DNA from: Colias croceus
Taxonomy: Eukaryota > Arthropoda > Insecta > Lepidoptera > Pieridae
NCBI RefSeq assembly: GCF_905220415.1
Contig: NC_059562.1
Span: forward strand, 4,169,501 to 4,233,500
Direction of reading: 5' to 3'
DNA: 64,000 nt
Shown here: positions 47,001 through 57,600 of the stretch, in pieces
How the letters are laid out: each line of letters opens with the position of its first letter
How positions within the stretch are numbered: the stretch's first letter is position 1
Program-made: the position numbers and the translations under genes
Notes under the pieces: generated by a model
What the model was told of the DNA's origin: nothing
The model's input: the letters and a program-made list of their open reading frames with translations, nothing else
The model's database searches: none

Positions 47001-48910
47001 AGGGTGAGCAGCTAGTTTACATATTTACTCACTTGTTTTAAAAAAACATGTGCGTTTGTCCCTCTATTATGCTAAAGCTGTGTGTTTAAATATTTTTTTA
47101 GTTATGGAATACTTTAATTATTGTTAGATATTTAGGTACAGCTACAGCTGTATTTTTCAGCAATACTGTAAAAGAGTAATTGCATCAACGTTATAAAACT
47201 AAAAAAAATCTATTAGTTGGCTCTCAGACTATATTGTACATAGTGGAATAAACAAACTTGTTCAAGCAGTGCAAGATATACGATGCGATTATAGTCCATA
47301 ACTCCTGGGAATAAGAACGACATTCCCGTGAACGATTACCCTCAAATTGGGTTTCGATTGTTATCTCAGTGAAGGCATCGTTTTGTTTTGTCTTAAACGA
47401 ATGCTTTTTATCTTTAAATGTAAGCTCTTCAACTGCATTGGACGTAGATAGAAGTTGGCTAGGGTTCGATTCTTGGTGGAGGCATAAAAACTGCAACTCG
47501 AAGAAAAATAGAAGATTTAGAATCGTCTTTATACATTTCTGAATTTAAAAATAAAGCTATAAGAATGGATTTAATATAAGTATTTTAACATTAATTGCAT
47601 CCATATTATTTTATCCGATTTCCATAAAACTCCTCAAGAGTGTCTTAATTATTAATACCTTTTTGTTTAATAAATGACAAAAGCGTTTAAAACATATTCG
47701 AATAAATAAAACCTTTTAAAATAATATCACTTCCAAACAACATACATATTGCACGAACTTGGCAAAAGTATTAAACTTTTGTTTTTTTCCAACTCGAAGC
47801 TACTTAATAAACCAATTTGTATTAATTCAGTACCTTATTACATAAGCCGATCCAATTTTCTTTGTTTTTTCGTACAAACAAACAATCGTATTTTTTACGT
47901 GTCCTTCCAATTTATTGAGCCTCAATAATATTAAATGAAGTTTTATGATTGTGTCCTAACTGTTGGTATTAACTACTGACTTGATTTGTTTGGTCCACTC
48001 ACATTTAATTAAGGACCCCGCCATTTAAGATCACACGAGCGAAACCGACCAAAGTTAGATATGTTGATAGTTATGTAATATCTGTATGTATATGTAATAG
48101 TTATGTAATATATATAATATAAAACACATAAGTATTTATTTAAATAGTGTGTTTTAATCCATTTCCTGAGAGTACACAGTAATGCCGTATTAGTAAATAA
48201 CTTTACAATCAACACGTCTTATCACTCTTATTATTCCCTAATGGAAAATAAAATTTAATATAATGACTCCAAATTCTACGTCTTCAGATTTACCCTAGCT
48301 GCAGTATGAATTAGGTGATTCTCGTTATGGTTGGATTATCTCTCCCTAACAGTAAGAAATACTTGTGTACAAGGGTGGTACCTACTTTAATTTGTACATT
48401 ATCTTCAATCCCTGAGTAGTTGATCCAATTTGAGATTAGTATGCGTAAGTGTGGAGGTAAACAAATTATTGGGTTTTAAGTTAACGGGTGTAAATCGTGA
48501 TTTATTTCCATGATTATATTTATCTTTGAAACATTGATTGCATTCGTTAAATATCTATAGTTTATATATAGGTAGGTTAATCGCTAAAATCAAGGATGGA
48601 AACATGAAAAAAAAATGTCTTGAAAAGCTTATTTCTAATGACTTCATCATTACATGTCCATATACAACACTAATTGTTAATCAAACGATTTGATTTCGTA
48701 CATACATCTTTTACCTTTTTTAAATATTACCTAGTTATTACTATTTATAGACCACATTCACAAACCAAACTCATCCAGTTTTATACAACAGCTATATTAA
48801 TAATCGAAATAAAATATTCCACTAATTTTAATTGAAGCCAACGTACATCGGGATTTAAACCGTGAAAATGTAATAAAGCATCCGATTCGAGCAGACAGCT
48901 CAATATTTCA
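44045..48910. other. Long non-coding stretch with weak repeat traces
   Basis: A 119-codon frame at 45037-45396 is unrecognised and lacks context. GGGTTCGATTCTTGGTGGAGG near 47462-47482 looks like a SINE B box without a matching A box. At 46860-47015 a CTACTGAACTGATTTTGAT block ends in GCAG-CTAG|T, possibly a decayed Helitron-like copy. ATGGCGG and GCCGCCAT motifs occur near 45565-45605 and 46700-46710. Confidence 0.4.
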
Positions 48911-48912
48911 TA

Positions 48913-48921
48913 AACATAGTC

Positions 48922-48924
<3 letters not shown>
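48913..48924. repeat. Target-site duplication, 3' side of the Jockey element
   Basis: AACATAGTCGAG directly precedes the T31 run and is repeated exactly at 53320-53331. Confidence 0.9.
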
Positions 48925-48959
<35 letters not shown>

Positions 48960-49172
48960 AAATAAGGTTGCTAATTAAAATAGCACCTTATACAAATTAC
49001 AATCTAGCCTACAAGACTAATAAGTAATTTTATGTTAACCTAAATTTCTAAATAACTTATTCTAAGAGAGTGTCCATTGTCACTTGCTTAGTGTCTGTTA
49101 AGGGGAAGTAAGTCACTTTGCTCGTGTGCTTTGGTATACAGATAATTGTCACTGTTCACTTTTCACTTATCA

Positions 49173-51833
49173 CTACACTAACTCAAAAGGTTTAGTCCTT
49201 TTTAGTCTTCGCACTAGGTCCGTGGTGTCAAGGAGCTGGATAGCCTCAACATTCACGTGATGATGAAGTCGATGTTGATGAGCTTCTGCATGTTTTTGAA
49301 CAATTTTGTCCACGGTGTCCACTTTTAGGTCACGGTGGAGGTCACCATTACGGATGTACCATGGAGCATTTACAATGTCTCTCAGTACTTTATTTTGGAA
49401 ACGTTGTATAATGTCAATGTTGCTTTTTTTGGTACAGCCCCACAGCTGAATACCATACGTCCATACTGGCATTAGGACTTGTTTGTATATGAGTAGCTTA
49501 TTATGTATCGACAACTGGGAGTATCTTCCAAGAAGCCAATACAATTTCTTATAGCGCAAGCCTAATTCTTCTCGCTTCTTCTTGACGTGAGCCTTCCAGC
49601 GTAGCTTAGCGTCAAGCGTCATACCGAGGTATTTCGCCGTGTTAGCATAAGGTATTTGTTGGCCATTAAGGAGTATCGGGACAATCTGTGTTCTTTTGTT
49701 TGTAAAATTTATGTGAACGGATTTGGATTCGTTCAATCTTATCCGCCATTTCCGAGTCCATTCGTAGACCTGGTTCACAGCTTCTTGAACTTTATCTCCT
49801 GCTTCCTGATAAGTAATGCCTGTGGCCATGATAGCAGTGTCGTCGGCAAATGTTGCAGTAATGTTTTTTTCTAATACTGGGATGTCACACGTATACAAAA
49901 GGTATAGGATGGGACCCAAAACACTTCCTTGTGGTACACCAGCTCGTATTTCCTTGAGGTCCGAGTAGGCATCGTCTTGTCGAACTCTAAATACTCGATT
50001 GGTTATATACGATTCTAAGATATCTGAAATTTGTTTTGGTAGCATTGTTCTTATTTTATGAATGAGACCTTTGTGCCAAACCTTATCAAAAGCCTGAGCG
50101 ACATCTAAAAACACTGCTGAACAGACTTTCTTTTCTTCAAACGCTTTTTCGATGACATTTGTTAATCTGTGAACTTGATCTATTGTGGAGTGTTTCTTTC
50201 TAAATCCAAATTGGTGTTCTGGAATTATTTTCTTCTCATCAAGTATTGGCATGATCCGTTTAAGTAACAGTTTTTCAAAAAGTTTTGATACTATTGGTAG
50301 CAACGAGATCGGTCGATATGATGTTACATCATTTGGTGGTTTTCCTGGCTTTAATATCATAATAACTTCAGCAACTTTCCACAAATTAGGCACATATTTT
50401 AACCTAAATGCAGCGTTGAAGAGTGTTGTTAATTTAATTATAGCTTTGCGTGGCAAATTATGCATTATTTCACCTGTGATTAAGTCAAAACCCGGAGATT
50501 TTTTTGGGTTAATACTTAACTTAATTTCGTTGGAAATCTCTTTGGGTGTTACAGACTTTATTTGTAATTCTTCATTAAGGTTTTGATCTTCAGGTAGTTC
50601 ATTTGCGTCATCATCATATGGCTTAAAGATATTTTCCAGATGTTGCGCAAATCTTTTAGCTTTTTGTTCATTGTGGATAGCCCATTTTCCATTTTCTTCC
50701 TTAATTGGTGGAATATGCAGAACGGGTCTATTCATATGTTTCGTAGCTTTCCAGAGAGAGTAGTCTGTGCTGCGATCGTTAGTCAGTTTTTTGAGATATG
50801 ACGTCATATTAGCGTCATTTAGTTTTTTTATCTCTCTTTGTAGCTGTTTTGTGAGATTATTTAGTAGCTTTTTATCACCAGGAAAACGAGTTTGGTGCCA
50901 CCGGTTTCTCTGTTTTCTCTTTTCACGTAAAAGTTCGATAATATTCTTCGGGTAGACTGCTCCCCTGTGACAAGAGTGACTATCTGGTGTGTTTCTCCAT
51001 GCTGCTTGTTGTATGTCTACCATAAATTTTTCAACTTCTATATCAAGTTGTTCTGAATTTTTTAATGGTATATTAAGTTTTATATGTGTGTCCAAGTCGC
51101 TTCTAAAACTGTTCCAGTCTGTTTTCTTATTTACTAATCTTAGGTTATTATTCTTATTTATAATATTTATACATAATTTAAGAATTATGGGCGAGTGGTC
51201 TGAACTCATATCGTTCATACTCTTTATATCTAAATAGTTAGATGATATATTTTTATATATAAAGAAATCCAATAGGTCGGGTATTTTGTTTGGATCTGTA
51301 GGCCAATAGGTTGGTTTGCCCGTAGATGCAAAGTTACAGTTCATATATTTCATGGCGCTTAGAAGTTCTTTGCCTTTAGGTGTAATCAACCTGGAGCCCC
51401 AATGAGTATGTTTGGCGTTAAAGTCACCACCAACAATAAATCTGTCGCCAAAACTCTTGAGAAGGGTAACGTATTTCTCTTTATTAAAAGATTCTCTCGG
51501 TGGGAAATACAAGGCTGATATAGATACAGGACCACGTTTGGTTTCAACGCATACTGTTACGGCCTGTACTTCTTGTTCTTCGATTTTACTTATTTCATAG
51601 TGCTTCAACTTTTCTTTTATTATCACTGCACTTCCACCTCTAGCTGTATTATTTGGGTGAAGTGCAAGATATACTTTGTAACCTTTAAATTTAATGTATG
51701 ATTGTTTGGTGAAGTGTGTTTCCGATACTAAGCACACGTCAATATTTTCTATTTCAAGGACAATTTGTAATTCATTGTGGTGTATAAGAAGCCCATTGGC
51801 ATTCCATTCCATTATGCTAAGTATTTGAGTCAT
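49173..51833 (-). CDS. LINE ORF2: endonuclease and reverse transcriptase
   Basis: An 886-residue enzyme that nicks chromosomal DNA and copies the element RNA into the nick. The N-terminal endonuclease/exonuclease/phosphatase-type domain (about 5-220) has WNANG (10-14), SETH with E38, GGDFN with D137 and N139, and SDHS with D212 and H213. The reverse transcriptase (about 475-745) has LKPGKPP (494-500), YRPISLLP (506-513), FLDVAQAFDKV with D577, GVPQGSVLGP (632-641), the catalytic FADD (662-665) and KYLGM (734-738). The C-terminal part has YGIQLWGC (793-800), typical of the Jockey clade; no RNase H domain follows. The start ATG (51833-51831) overlaps the ORF1 stop in ATGA, so translation probably depends on termination-reinitiation or a related mechanism. 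All key catalytic residues are present. Confidence 0.95.
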   Translation of the reverse strand: MTQILSIMEWNANGLLIHHNELQIVLEIENIDVCLVSETHFTKQSYIKFKGYKVYLALHPNNTARGGSAVIIKEKLKHYEISKIEEQEVQAVTVCVETKRGPVSISALYFPPRESFNKEKYVTLLKSFGDRFIVGGDFNAKHTHWGSRLITPKGKELLSAMKYMNCNFASTGKPTYWPTDPNKIPDLLDFFIYKNISSNYLDIKSMNDMSSDHSPIILKLCINIINKNNNLRLVNKKTDWNSFRSDLDTHIKLNIPLKNSEQLDIEVEKFMVDIQQAAWRNTPDSHSCHRGAVYPKNIIELLREKRKQRNRWHQTRFPGDKKLLNNLTKQLQREIKKLNDANMTSYLKKLTNDRSTDYSLWKATKHMNRPVLHIPPIKEENGKWAIHNEQKAKRFAQHLENIFKPYDDDANELPEDQNLNEELQIKSVTPKEISNEIKLSINPKKSPGFDLITGEIMHNLPRKAIIKLTTLFNAAFRLKYVPNLWKVAEVIMILKPGKPPNDVTSYRPISLLPIVSKLFEKLLLKRIMPILDEKKIIPEHQFGFRKKHSTIDQVHRLTNVIEKAFEEKKVCSAVFLDVAQAFDKVWHKGLIHKIRTMLPKQISDILESYITNRVFRVRQDDAYSDLKEIRAGVPQGSVLGPILYLLYTCDIPVLEKNITATFADDTAIMATGITYQEAGDKVQEAVNQVYEWTRKWRIRLNESKSVHINFTNKRTQIVPILLNGQQIPYANTAKYLGMTLDAKLRWKAHVKKKREELGLRYKKLYWLLGRYSQLSIHNKLLIYKQVLMPVWTYGIQLWGCTKKSNIDIIQRFQNKVLRDIVNAPWYIRNGDLHRDLKVDTVDKIVQKHAEAHQHRLHHHVNVEAIQLLDTTDLVRRLKRTKPFELV

Positions 51834-53146
51834 TTTCTAGCAGTAGATGTAGCATTTCTATTGCTACTTTCCAGTTTCCTTAGTCTATCGTCAAATGTGG
51901 ACATGAGGCTTAAAATTTGGTTGAGTTTTCCTTCAACGCTGTCTTTCATTTGGTTGCTTCCTTTCGTCTGGTTACCACTCGCGATTTGTGCAAAGGTGAT
52001 GTGCTTACTTACTTGCCTGCTCTCTTTCACAGCTGGAACCACTTTTGTATCTGCTGTTTTCCGCTGAATTGGGATATTTAGTTTTTTCGTCGCTTTATTT
52101 TTAAGCGTCTGCATTTCTTTTGCTACCATGCATCCTCTATAGTTTGCAGGATGTGGAGCGCCACAATGCACACACTTTGGCTTTTCTTCTGCTGGCTTTT
52201 TACAATCTTTAGTTAGATGTCTGCCAGTGCATTTTACACATCTTGGATCCTTGGAGCAATATTTTTGGGTGTGCCCGTAGGCTTGACATCTTTTACACTG
52301 AGGAACTAATTTAGAGGTTTTCAAGGGATGGATTTCCACCCTGCATCCTAATATAGACGTTATCTCATAGATTTTGTTTATTTCCTCTCCGTTATTAAAG
52401 GTAAGCATGAACATATTGAGAGGTGTCTTGTCTTTCCACCTCAGCTTGTTTACTGCCTCCTCGACTTTGAAGCCTTTTCTTTTCAGGTCTTCTACAATTC
52501 TATCTGGGTTGCATGTATGGTGCAATTTCTTAGCTATAACTCGTATTGGTCTTAATTGTTTGTTTTCATATGAGTGCCAATGAAAGCCATCGGCAGTCAA
52601 AAACTCTGTGATAGTCCGATATACTGTTTCATTTTCGGTATTAATTTTTACGGTTTCTCCGTGCATAATTTTAATTGTAAAGCCGCCTCCAGGTGACTTT
52701 TCTAAGAGGAAATCAAAGAACGATTGGTAGTTCCTGATGTCATCTACTATTATAGGTGGAGGAAGTGGCACCTTTTTGAGTTTTACTTTCTCCTTACTTT
52801 CCTCATTTCGCTCTTCTTTATCGGAGATATGAGTGGGTGAAGTGTTCAGTTTGCGTTTTTTCCTGCTCTTGGTTCTAATCCACTCCGTTTCTTTGGCAAG
52901 TTCTTCTTCATCAGTGCCGTATTCTACATGGGAAGAGGACTTCTTTTCAATTTCTTTTTTCTCTGGAATTTCCGTTTCCACTGGAGTCAAAGAGTTCAAT
53001 TTTTGTTGAAGAAGTTTTACTTGTTCCTCCAGATGCCTTACGTGGGTTTCAAGTTTTTCACGTACATTTTTCTCTTCGGAGTAGTACTTGAACAACAGAT
53101 GTTCAGTTTCAGTTCTTATATTTATTTTTGATTTTTCGGTATTCAT
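51830..53146 (-). CDS. LINE ORF1: Gag-like RNA-binding protein with three zinc knuckles
   Basis: A 438-residue nucleic-acid-binding protein expected to coat the element RNA and help form the retrotransposition particle. Residues 25-55 look like a coiled coil. Residues 60-125 are highly charged, with a possible nuclear signal KSRKKRK (93-99). Residues 195-275 resemble the domain that precedes the zinc knuckles in Jockey-type ORF1 proteins. Three knuckles follow: C284-C287-H292-C297 (CX2CX4HX4C), C303-C306-H310-C315 (CX2CX3HX4C) and C325-C328-H332-C339 (CX2CX3HX6C). The C-terminal 100 residues are low in structure, with a weak coiled coil at 402-428. The start ATG at 53146-53144 follows a 173-nt leader. 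It is probably the first cistron of a bicistronic RNA. Confidence 0.93.
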   Translation of the reverse strand: MNTEKSKINIRTETEHLLFKYYSEEKNVREKLETHVRHLEEQVKLLQQKLNSLTPVETEIPEKKEIEKKSSSHVEYGTDEEELAKETEWIRTKSRKKRKLNTSPTHISDKEERNEESKEKVKLKKVPLPPPIIVDDIRNYQSFFDFLLEKSPGGGFTIKIMHGETVKINTENETVYRTITEFLTADGFHWHSYENKQLRPIRVIAKKLHHTCNPDRIVEDLKRKGFKVEEAVNKLRWKDKTPLNMFMLTFNNGEEINKIYEITSILGCRVEIHPLKTSKLVPQCKRCQAYGHTQKYCSKDPRCVKCTGRHLTKDCKKPAEEKPKCVHCGAPHPANYRGCMVAKEMQTLKNKATKKLNIPIQRKTADTKVVPAVKESRQVSKHITFAQIASGNQTKGSNQMKDSVEGKLNQILSLMSTFDDRLRKLESSNRNATSTARK

Positions 53147-53286
53147 GATTATTTATTTTGGCGAACGAATCTTACTTCGCCTTAACAATTATTTTTGCTA
53201 TCGGAGCGCAATAACTAGGTCATTGCGGCCGGCCGCAGCGACGGCGTTGTTATGATGTGTTAGCACTTTTTAGTAGCTCGAGCGAG

Positions 53287-53319
53287 ACGTCTTCTCTCAG
53301 CAAGTTCAAACAAACACTG
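53287..53319 (-). promoter_or_regulatory. Putative internal promoter of the Jockey element (Inr plus DPE)
   Basis: The element's first bases are CAGTGTTTG, like the initiator at the tip of Jockey-clade elements. AGACGT occupies element positions 28-33 (53292-53287), the place expected for a downstream promoter element in this TATA-less class. That Jockey-type LINEs use such promoters is established; that this copy fires is inference. Confidence 0.6.
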
Positions 53320-53331
53320 AACATAGTCGAG
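53320..53331. repeat. Target-site duplication, 5' side of the Jockey element
   Basis: AACATAGTCGAG, an exact copy of 48913-48924. A following T could extend the match to 13, but that base merges with the T run at the other side. Confidence 0.9.
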
Positions 53332-53334
53332 TGC

Positions 53335-54350
53335 AAACGCTAAGCGGATTACTATGGGTTTTATTTCATAAATATATTAGCTTTCCGAACGTATTAGGTA
53401 AATGGTTTTTACACTACGTTTTACAACGAAACTGTCTGTGAAATTTGTGAAAATAGGTTCATTTTTAAACGTTTATAAAGGTTTCGATTCAGAATGTGTG
53501 GCTGCTACATTCATTTTATACTAACAAATATGATTATAATACCAAGGTGTACTTAGATTTCTATTACAAATGTATTTTACTCTAGTGATATGAGAATAAT
53601 TCTATTCTATCTATTTAATTAAACACAAATAAGAATTCACGAAAATACACCAATCTTACACAAAATACAAAACAAAAACACACGTAACAAAACTATTAAA
53701 ACAATCGCGTCATAAATAACGCTTGCCAAGAATAGACAAAAGCGAGCGTTTTGTCAAACATTTCCATTATCCCGCAAGTAATTCGCGAGGGACATCTACA
53801 AATGACCGACCACGTTAGCTTTAACTTTGTTCTAGCCGGTACCCAGGTGCTTCTGCCCACATTTCTCTACGTCAGAGCACAATCTAGTTTTTACTAAACA
53901 ACACGCTTTTACGCTCGTACCTATCTGTGAATATGTGATGAAATATACGACGCTGTATTTCGCCAACGCCCGCTGCGAAGTCGCGTGTCTAGCTGCAATA
54001 AATATCGCCAGGATTAACACGGAATATCTCTGAAGGTAAATGTTTGTGAGAATAAAACAGCGATAAATAAAAGGGTATGAAAATGACAAATTATTGCGAT
54101 ATCTGTTGTTTATTTAAGCTGTAATGTAAATAAACATCGCGTTGCTATTTAATGTTTTGTTTTAATAGTCTTTTCAATAATTTATAGCGTAGGCATAGCT
54201 TTTTATAGGTATACAACTATAAAAAGCTGTGTCTGGGTTAATTGAGAAAGAATTTCTAAAACGATACACGATTCTTGTAATTCATTACCGGCAATTGAAT
54301 GACTTTTAAAGTCAAACTAAAGCAATTAACTTTAAAATGTTTTAACTGAA
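53335..54350. other. Non-coding stretch between the Jockey element and the SINE
   Basis: An 85-codon minus-strand frame at 53832-54089 is not recognisable. A moderately GC-rich patch lies near 53830-54000. No repeat ends were found. Confidence 0.5.
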
Positions 54351-54366
54351 AGTATTACGACAATGA

Positions 54367-54592
54367 CCGACAAAGGACCGCCTCCTTGGTACAGTGGTTG
54401 ACGCGCGAGCGTTGAACCGAGGGGTCCTGGGTTCGATTCCCGGTGGAGACGAAGAAAAAAAAATGTCTCGGTCTGGCAGGACACAGAAGGCTGATCACCT
54501 ACTTGTCCCTAAAGAAAATTGATAAGTGAAACAGATGTATGCATCATGCATCTGCCCCTTACCCCACTACGGGGACACGGGACTTCACTTTT
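54367..54592 (+). mobile_element. tRNA-derived SINE with perfect 14-bp target-site duplication
   Basis: TATTACGACAATGA flanks the element exactly at 54353-54366 and 54593-54606. The tRNA-like head has A box TTGGTACAGTGGTTG and B box GGTTCGATTCC near 54431-54441. After GAGACG and an A9 run comes a body with TCTCGGTCTGGCAGGACACA, GATGTATGCATCATGCATCT and CCCCACTACGGGGACACGGG, ending in a short T run. The perfect duplication means a fairly young insertion, probably mobilised by a LINE in trans. The family is different from that of the SINE at 43781. Confidence 0.85.
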
Positions 54593-54609
54593 TTATTACG
54601 ACAATGATT

Positions 54610-57600
54610 TAATATCCTTTGTACAAAAAAATTACTTCACATCACATGAAAATAGCGCATCAAAAGCTTTTAAATTTTTACTCCCAAACCGAACTGTCCA
54701 ATGTCCATGTTTAGACGTAGCAATATGACCGGTCTAAAAATGTTCCAGCTTAATTCCAGTCATTTCGCGCTCCAATAACGTAGCGACATAAGTGCAGACT
54801 ACCGTCCGTATGTCTCCTAAAATTTTAGTGGAACAACGGTTTAGTGTGATGCCAGGGCATAAATTCTAGTTTTTATCTTCGTAATATCTCGTCGCAGAAC
54901 TTTATGCTGTGACTACGAGGAAAATATTGAATCTGCAGACTCGATTCGTATTCATTTTGCTAGTGGATAAAAGAAACGTTTTTATGATTACGGTGTTTGG
55001 GTAGTGTTAGTTCTTTATGTTAGTTGTAAATTGTAATGTCAGAGGTATGATAGAGCTATATATAATATGCATTTCCTTTCATCATTTATTTCAAAAGTAT
55101 AAATGGATTCAATAAATGACTTATTAATAATCTGGGTTGCGCTTTAGTTAACTATTATAAAATGTTAAGTGATTAAACCACAATATTTTAAAAGATAGGT
55201 TCTTTCGTATACCTATTGTATCGTATGTACAATTCGCATTTATCATATTGTGGGACGTATGTACCTACATAGCAATAAAACGAAAGCATAAATAAGTTCG
55301 TTTTACTTTACCCACATTGGTACATAATTCATTCGTCTATACAAATAAAAGTTCCACATAAGTACATACATTCCAATAATTGCATAAGCCATTTTCATTA
55401 GAAGCACACGAGCGCTATACGTCAACAATTACAACTAGGTTTCAAAACAATTGCTCTGAGTTATGTACTTACTCTGACATAATTTATGTCAATAAGTTCG
55501 CTGAAAATATAGGACGAAATGAAAACCGAGGGCTGTCACCTGCTAAAAAAAGTTCGTGGAGATTGAAATTGTGAAAAAAAAGTGACAAAATTACTTAAGA
55601 TTTTCTTTCATATACGATGCAATGAGGCAAATATTCTTTGCATAATAGTAGAAAAATATTTTTTTCAATAGACATAAGTAAGTTATAAATAAAAAATTAA
55701 GACTATAATATTATCATCATATACATATTTTCGTGTAGGTACCTATGCATTAAGTGTGAAATATTGAAAAGTAGCAAGTTGGCAACCCTACCGGTAAGCA
55801 GCTTAACTTCAAGTTTCTCAAAACTTGAGATCACCGCTAATGGTTCCAAATTATAATAAGACTGTATAATATTGAAGTACAAACTCATATAAGTACCTAC
55901 GAGATTTTTTGTTTGTTTATGTTTTGGATAAAAGTATAAGTAGGCATAGTACCTAACTGCCTACTTTCAATTAAGTTTTCTAGTTCATGATATGATATAT
56001 TATGTCGGATTTTATTACTTATTATTTTATGCGATGTTCACGAATTGGAAGCGAGAACCTTAGAACTCATAGTTATTTTTCAGCATACAATTGAACCATA
56101 AACGAAAATTAATTACAATATAATGTATATAATTTTTTTTGAATTATAAATAACTTTATATGATATATATGATTTTTGTGCAATTTAACAAAAAAATGGA
56201 GGCTAAGGATTACAAAAAATAGAAGGGGTGTAAAGTAGATACACTAATTAAATTACACTTTAAAAATACGACCCACACATAAACTAAGTGTACCGTACAA
56301 GCAAACAGCTCTTAAAATATTCCTTTTGTTCATTCTATTCAAAGACAAGGCGTTTGCTTAACAAGTTACCAAAAAGGGACTCAACTGAAAATTTTCACAT
56401 GCATTTTATTCGACCGGCGATTTTCCGAGAGAAATTCGATAAATTCACTTTGAGAGATAAAACATGAGTATTTTTATATGTAGATAACGTTTATCGTGTT
56501 TGTTTTAAAAATTTCAAAATGTATTTTAAATTGACGATAAGTTACGGTGCACGGTATAAATTATTTCGCTTTTTGCGATATCGCTTTCGATTATCTATAA
56601 AATACTAAAGTATTCGTGTCTTATTATATTGAGGTCGGTATATCATTTCTACTTTTATTTTTATAAGAGTCTAAAAATATCTTGTTAACATAATTTTAAA
56701 TTTATTTCTTAAAAGTATATTTATTTGAAGTATATAAATTAAATATACCTTAGTATGAAGATGAATGTATATTACTTTTATTCATATAGTTTAAATTATC
56801 ATTAAAACTAAGTCAATACCGCATTAATAATGCTTCGCTTATATCTTTTATAAAATCTTACATTTTCTAAACTCCACAAAGGCATAAGGAAATGGTCCAG
56901 AATATTCTAGTACTTATCGCATTTATGGAAATCATGCATTCCCACGTAATACTGCCATTTGGATTATTTCGATAGAGATTTATGAGCGAAGATTTTTACG
57001 GCGTCAAATGCTTTGCCCCTTTGTGTTGGTGGCACAAAAGTATTTGTAAGTTGTTTTGTTATACTAATTTTATTTGGAAACATAAAATCATGAAAAGATT
57101 ATAACATAGTCTATTGCTACATTTAACATTAAACAACGTTTATAAATACCTTTCATTTATCTCGGTAAAAAGTTACATGTAAATCTCTACTTACCTATCT
57201 ACGAAATGTGTTCCTAGATTTAATACATTACAAAAGGTTTAATGCAACGGAAAGGATATAAAGGCGAAATTCCACACTTATACCTTATTCCACAATTATG
57301 CATCTAAATCAATTCCACAGTTTTGTAAAAGAGCTCGATCCTCACATAATCCTATAAAACCACATAAAATTACATGTCAACAGACAAACAAAAAAACATC
57401 TACACAACGGTTCAATAAATACCTCACCATGTTCTATATAAGTCGAAATACATACAACTATCGGAGGGAAGGTAAAGAAATAAATATTCCCTGGTAGTTA
57501 ATAAAAAACAACTCGCCACTCGGCTCTAATAACACGGGTAGGTATATGACTCTAGCGCCATTTACGTCTATGAAATTTTAACCTAGCCTCCGGTGTGGGG

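Larger units (their letters stand above)
48925..53319 (-). mobile_element. Full-length Jockey-clade non-LTR retrotransposon
   Basis: A complete LINE of about 4.4 kb lies on the minus strand. In element order it has a 173-nt 5' UTR (53319-53147), ORF1, ORF2, a 217-nt 3' UTR and a 31-nt poly(A) tail (T31 at 48925-48955). AACATAGTCGAG flanks it exactly on both sides. ORF1 and ORF2 are both uninterrupted, and ORF2 has an apurinic-type endonuclease and reverse transcriptase but no RNase H, the Jockey layout. Intact frames, a long pure tail and an unmutated target duplication together indicate a very recent insertion that may still be mobile. It has no internal insertions. Confidence 0.95.

Noticed and set aside
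47430..47490. Degenerate SINE head
   Set aside because: Only a B-box-like GGTTCGATTC is present; no A box, body or target duplication.
49656..52583. Plus-strand frames of 60-133 codons
   Set aside because: They are antisense shadows of the two LINE frames.
54385..54452. tRNA gene
   Set aside because: Same reasoning: the tRNA-like head is part of a SINE with its own 14-bp target-site duplication.
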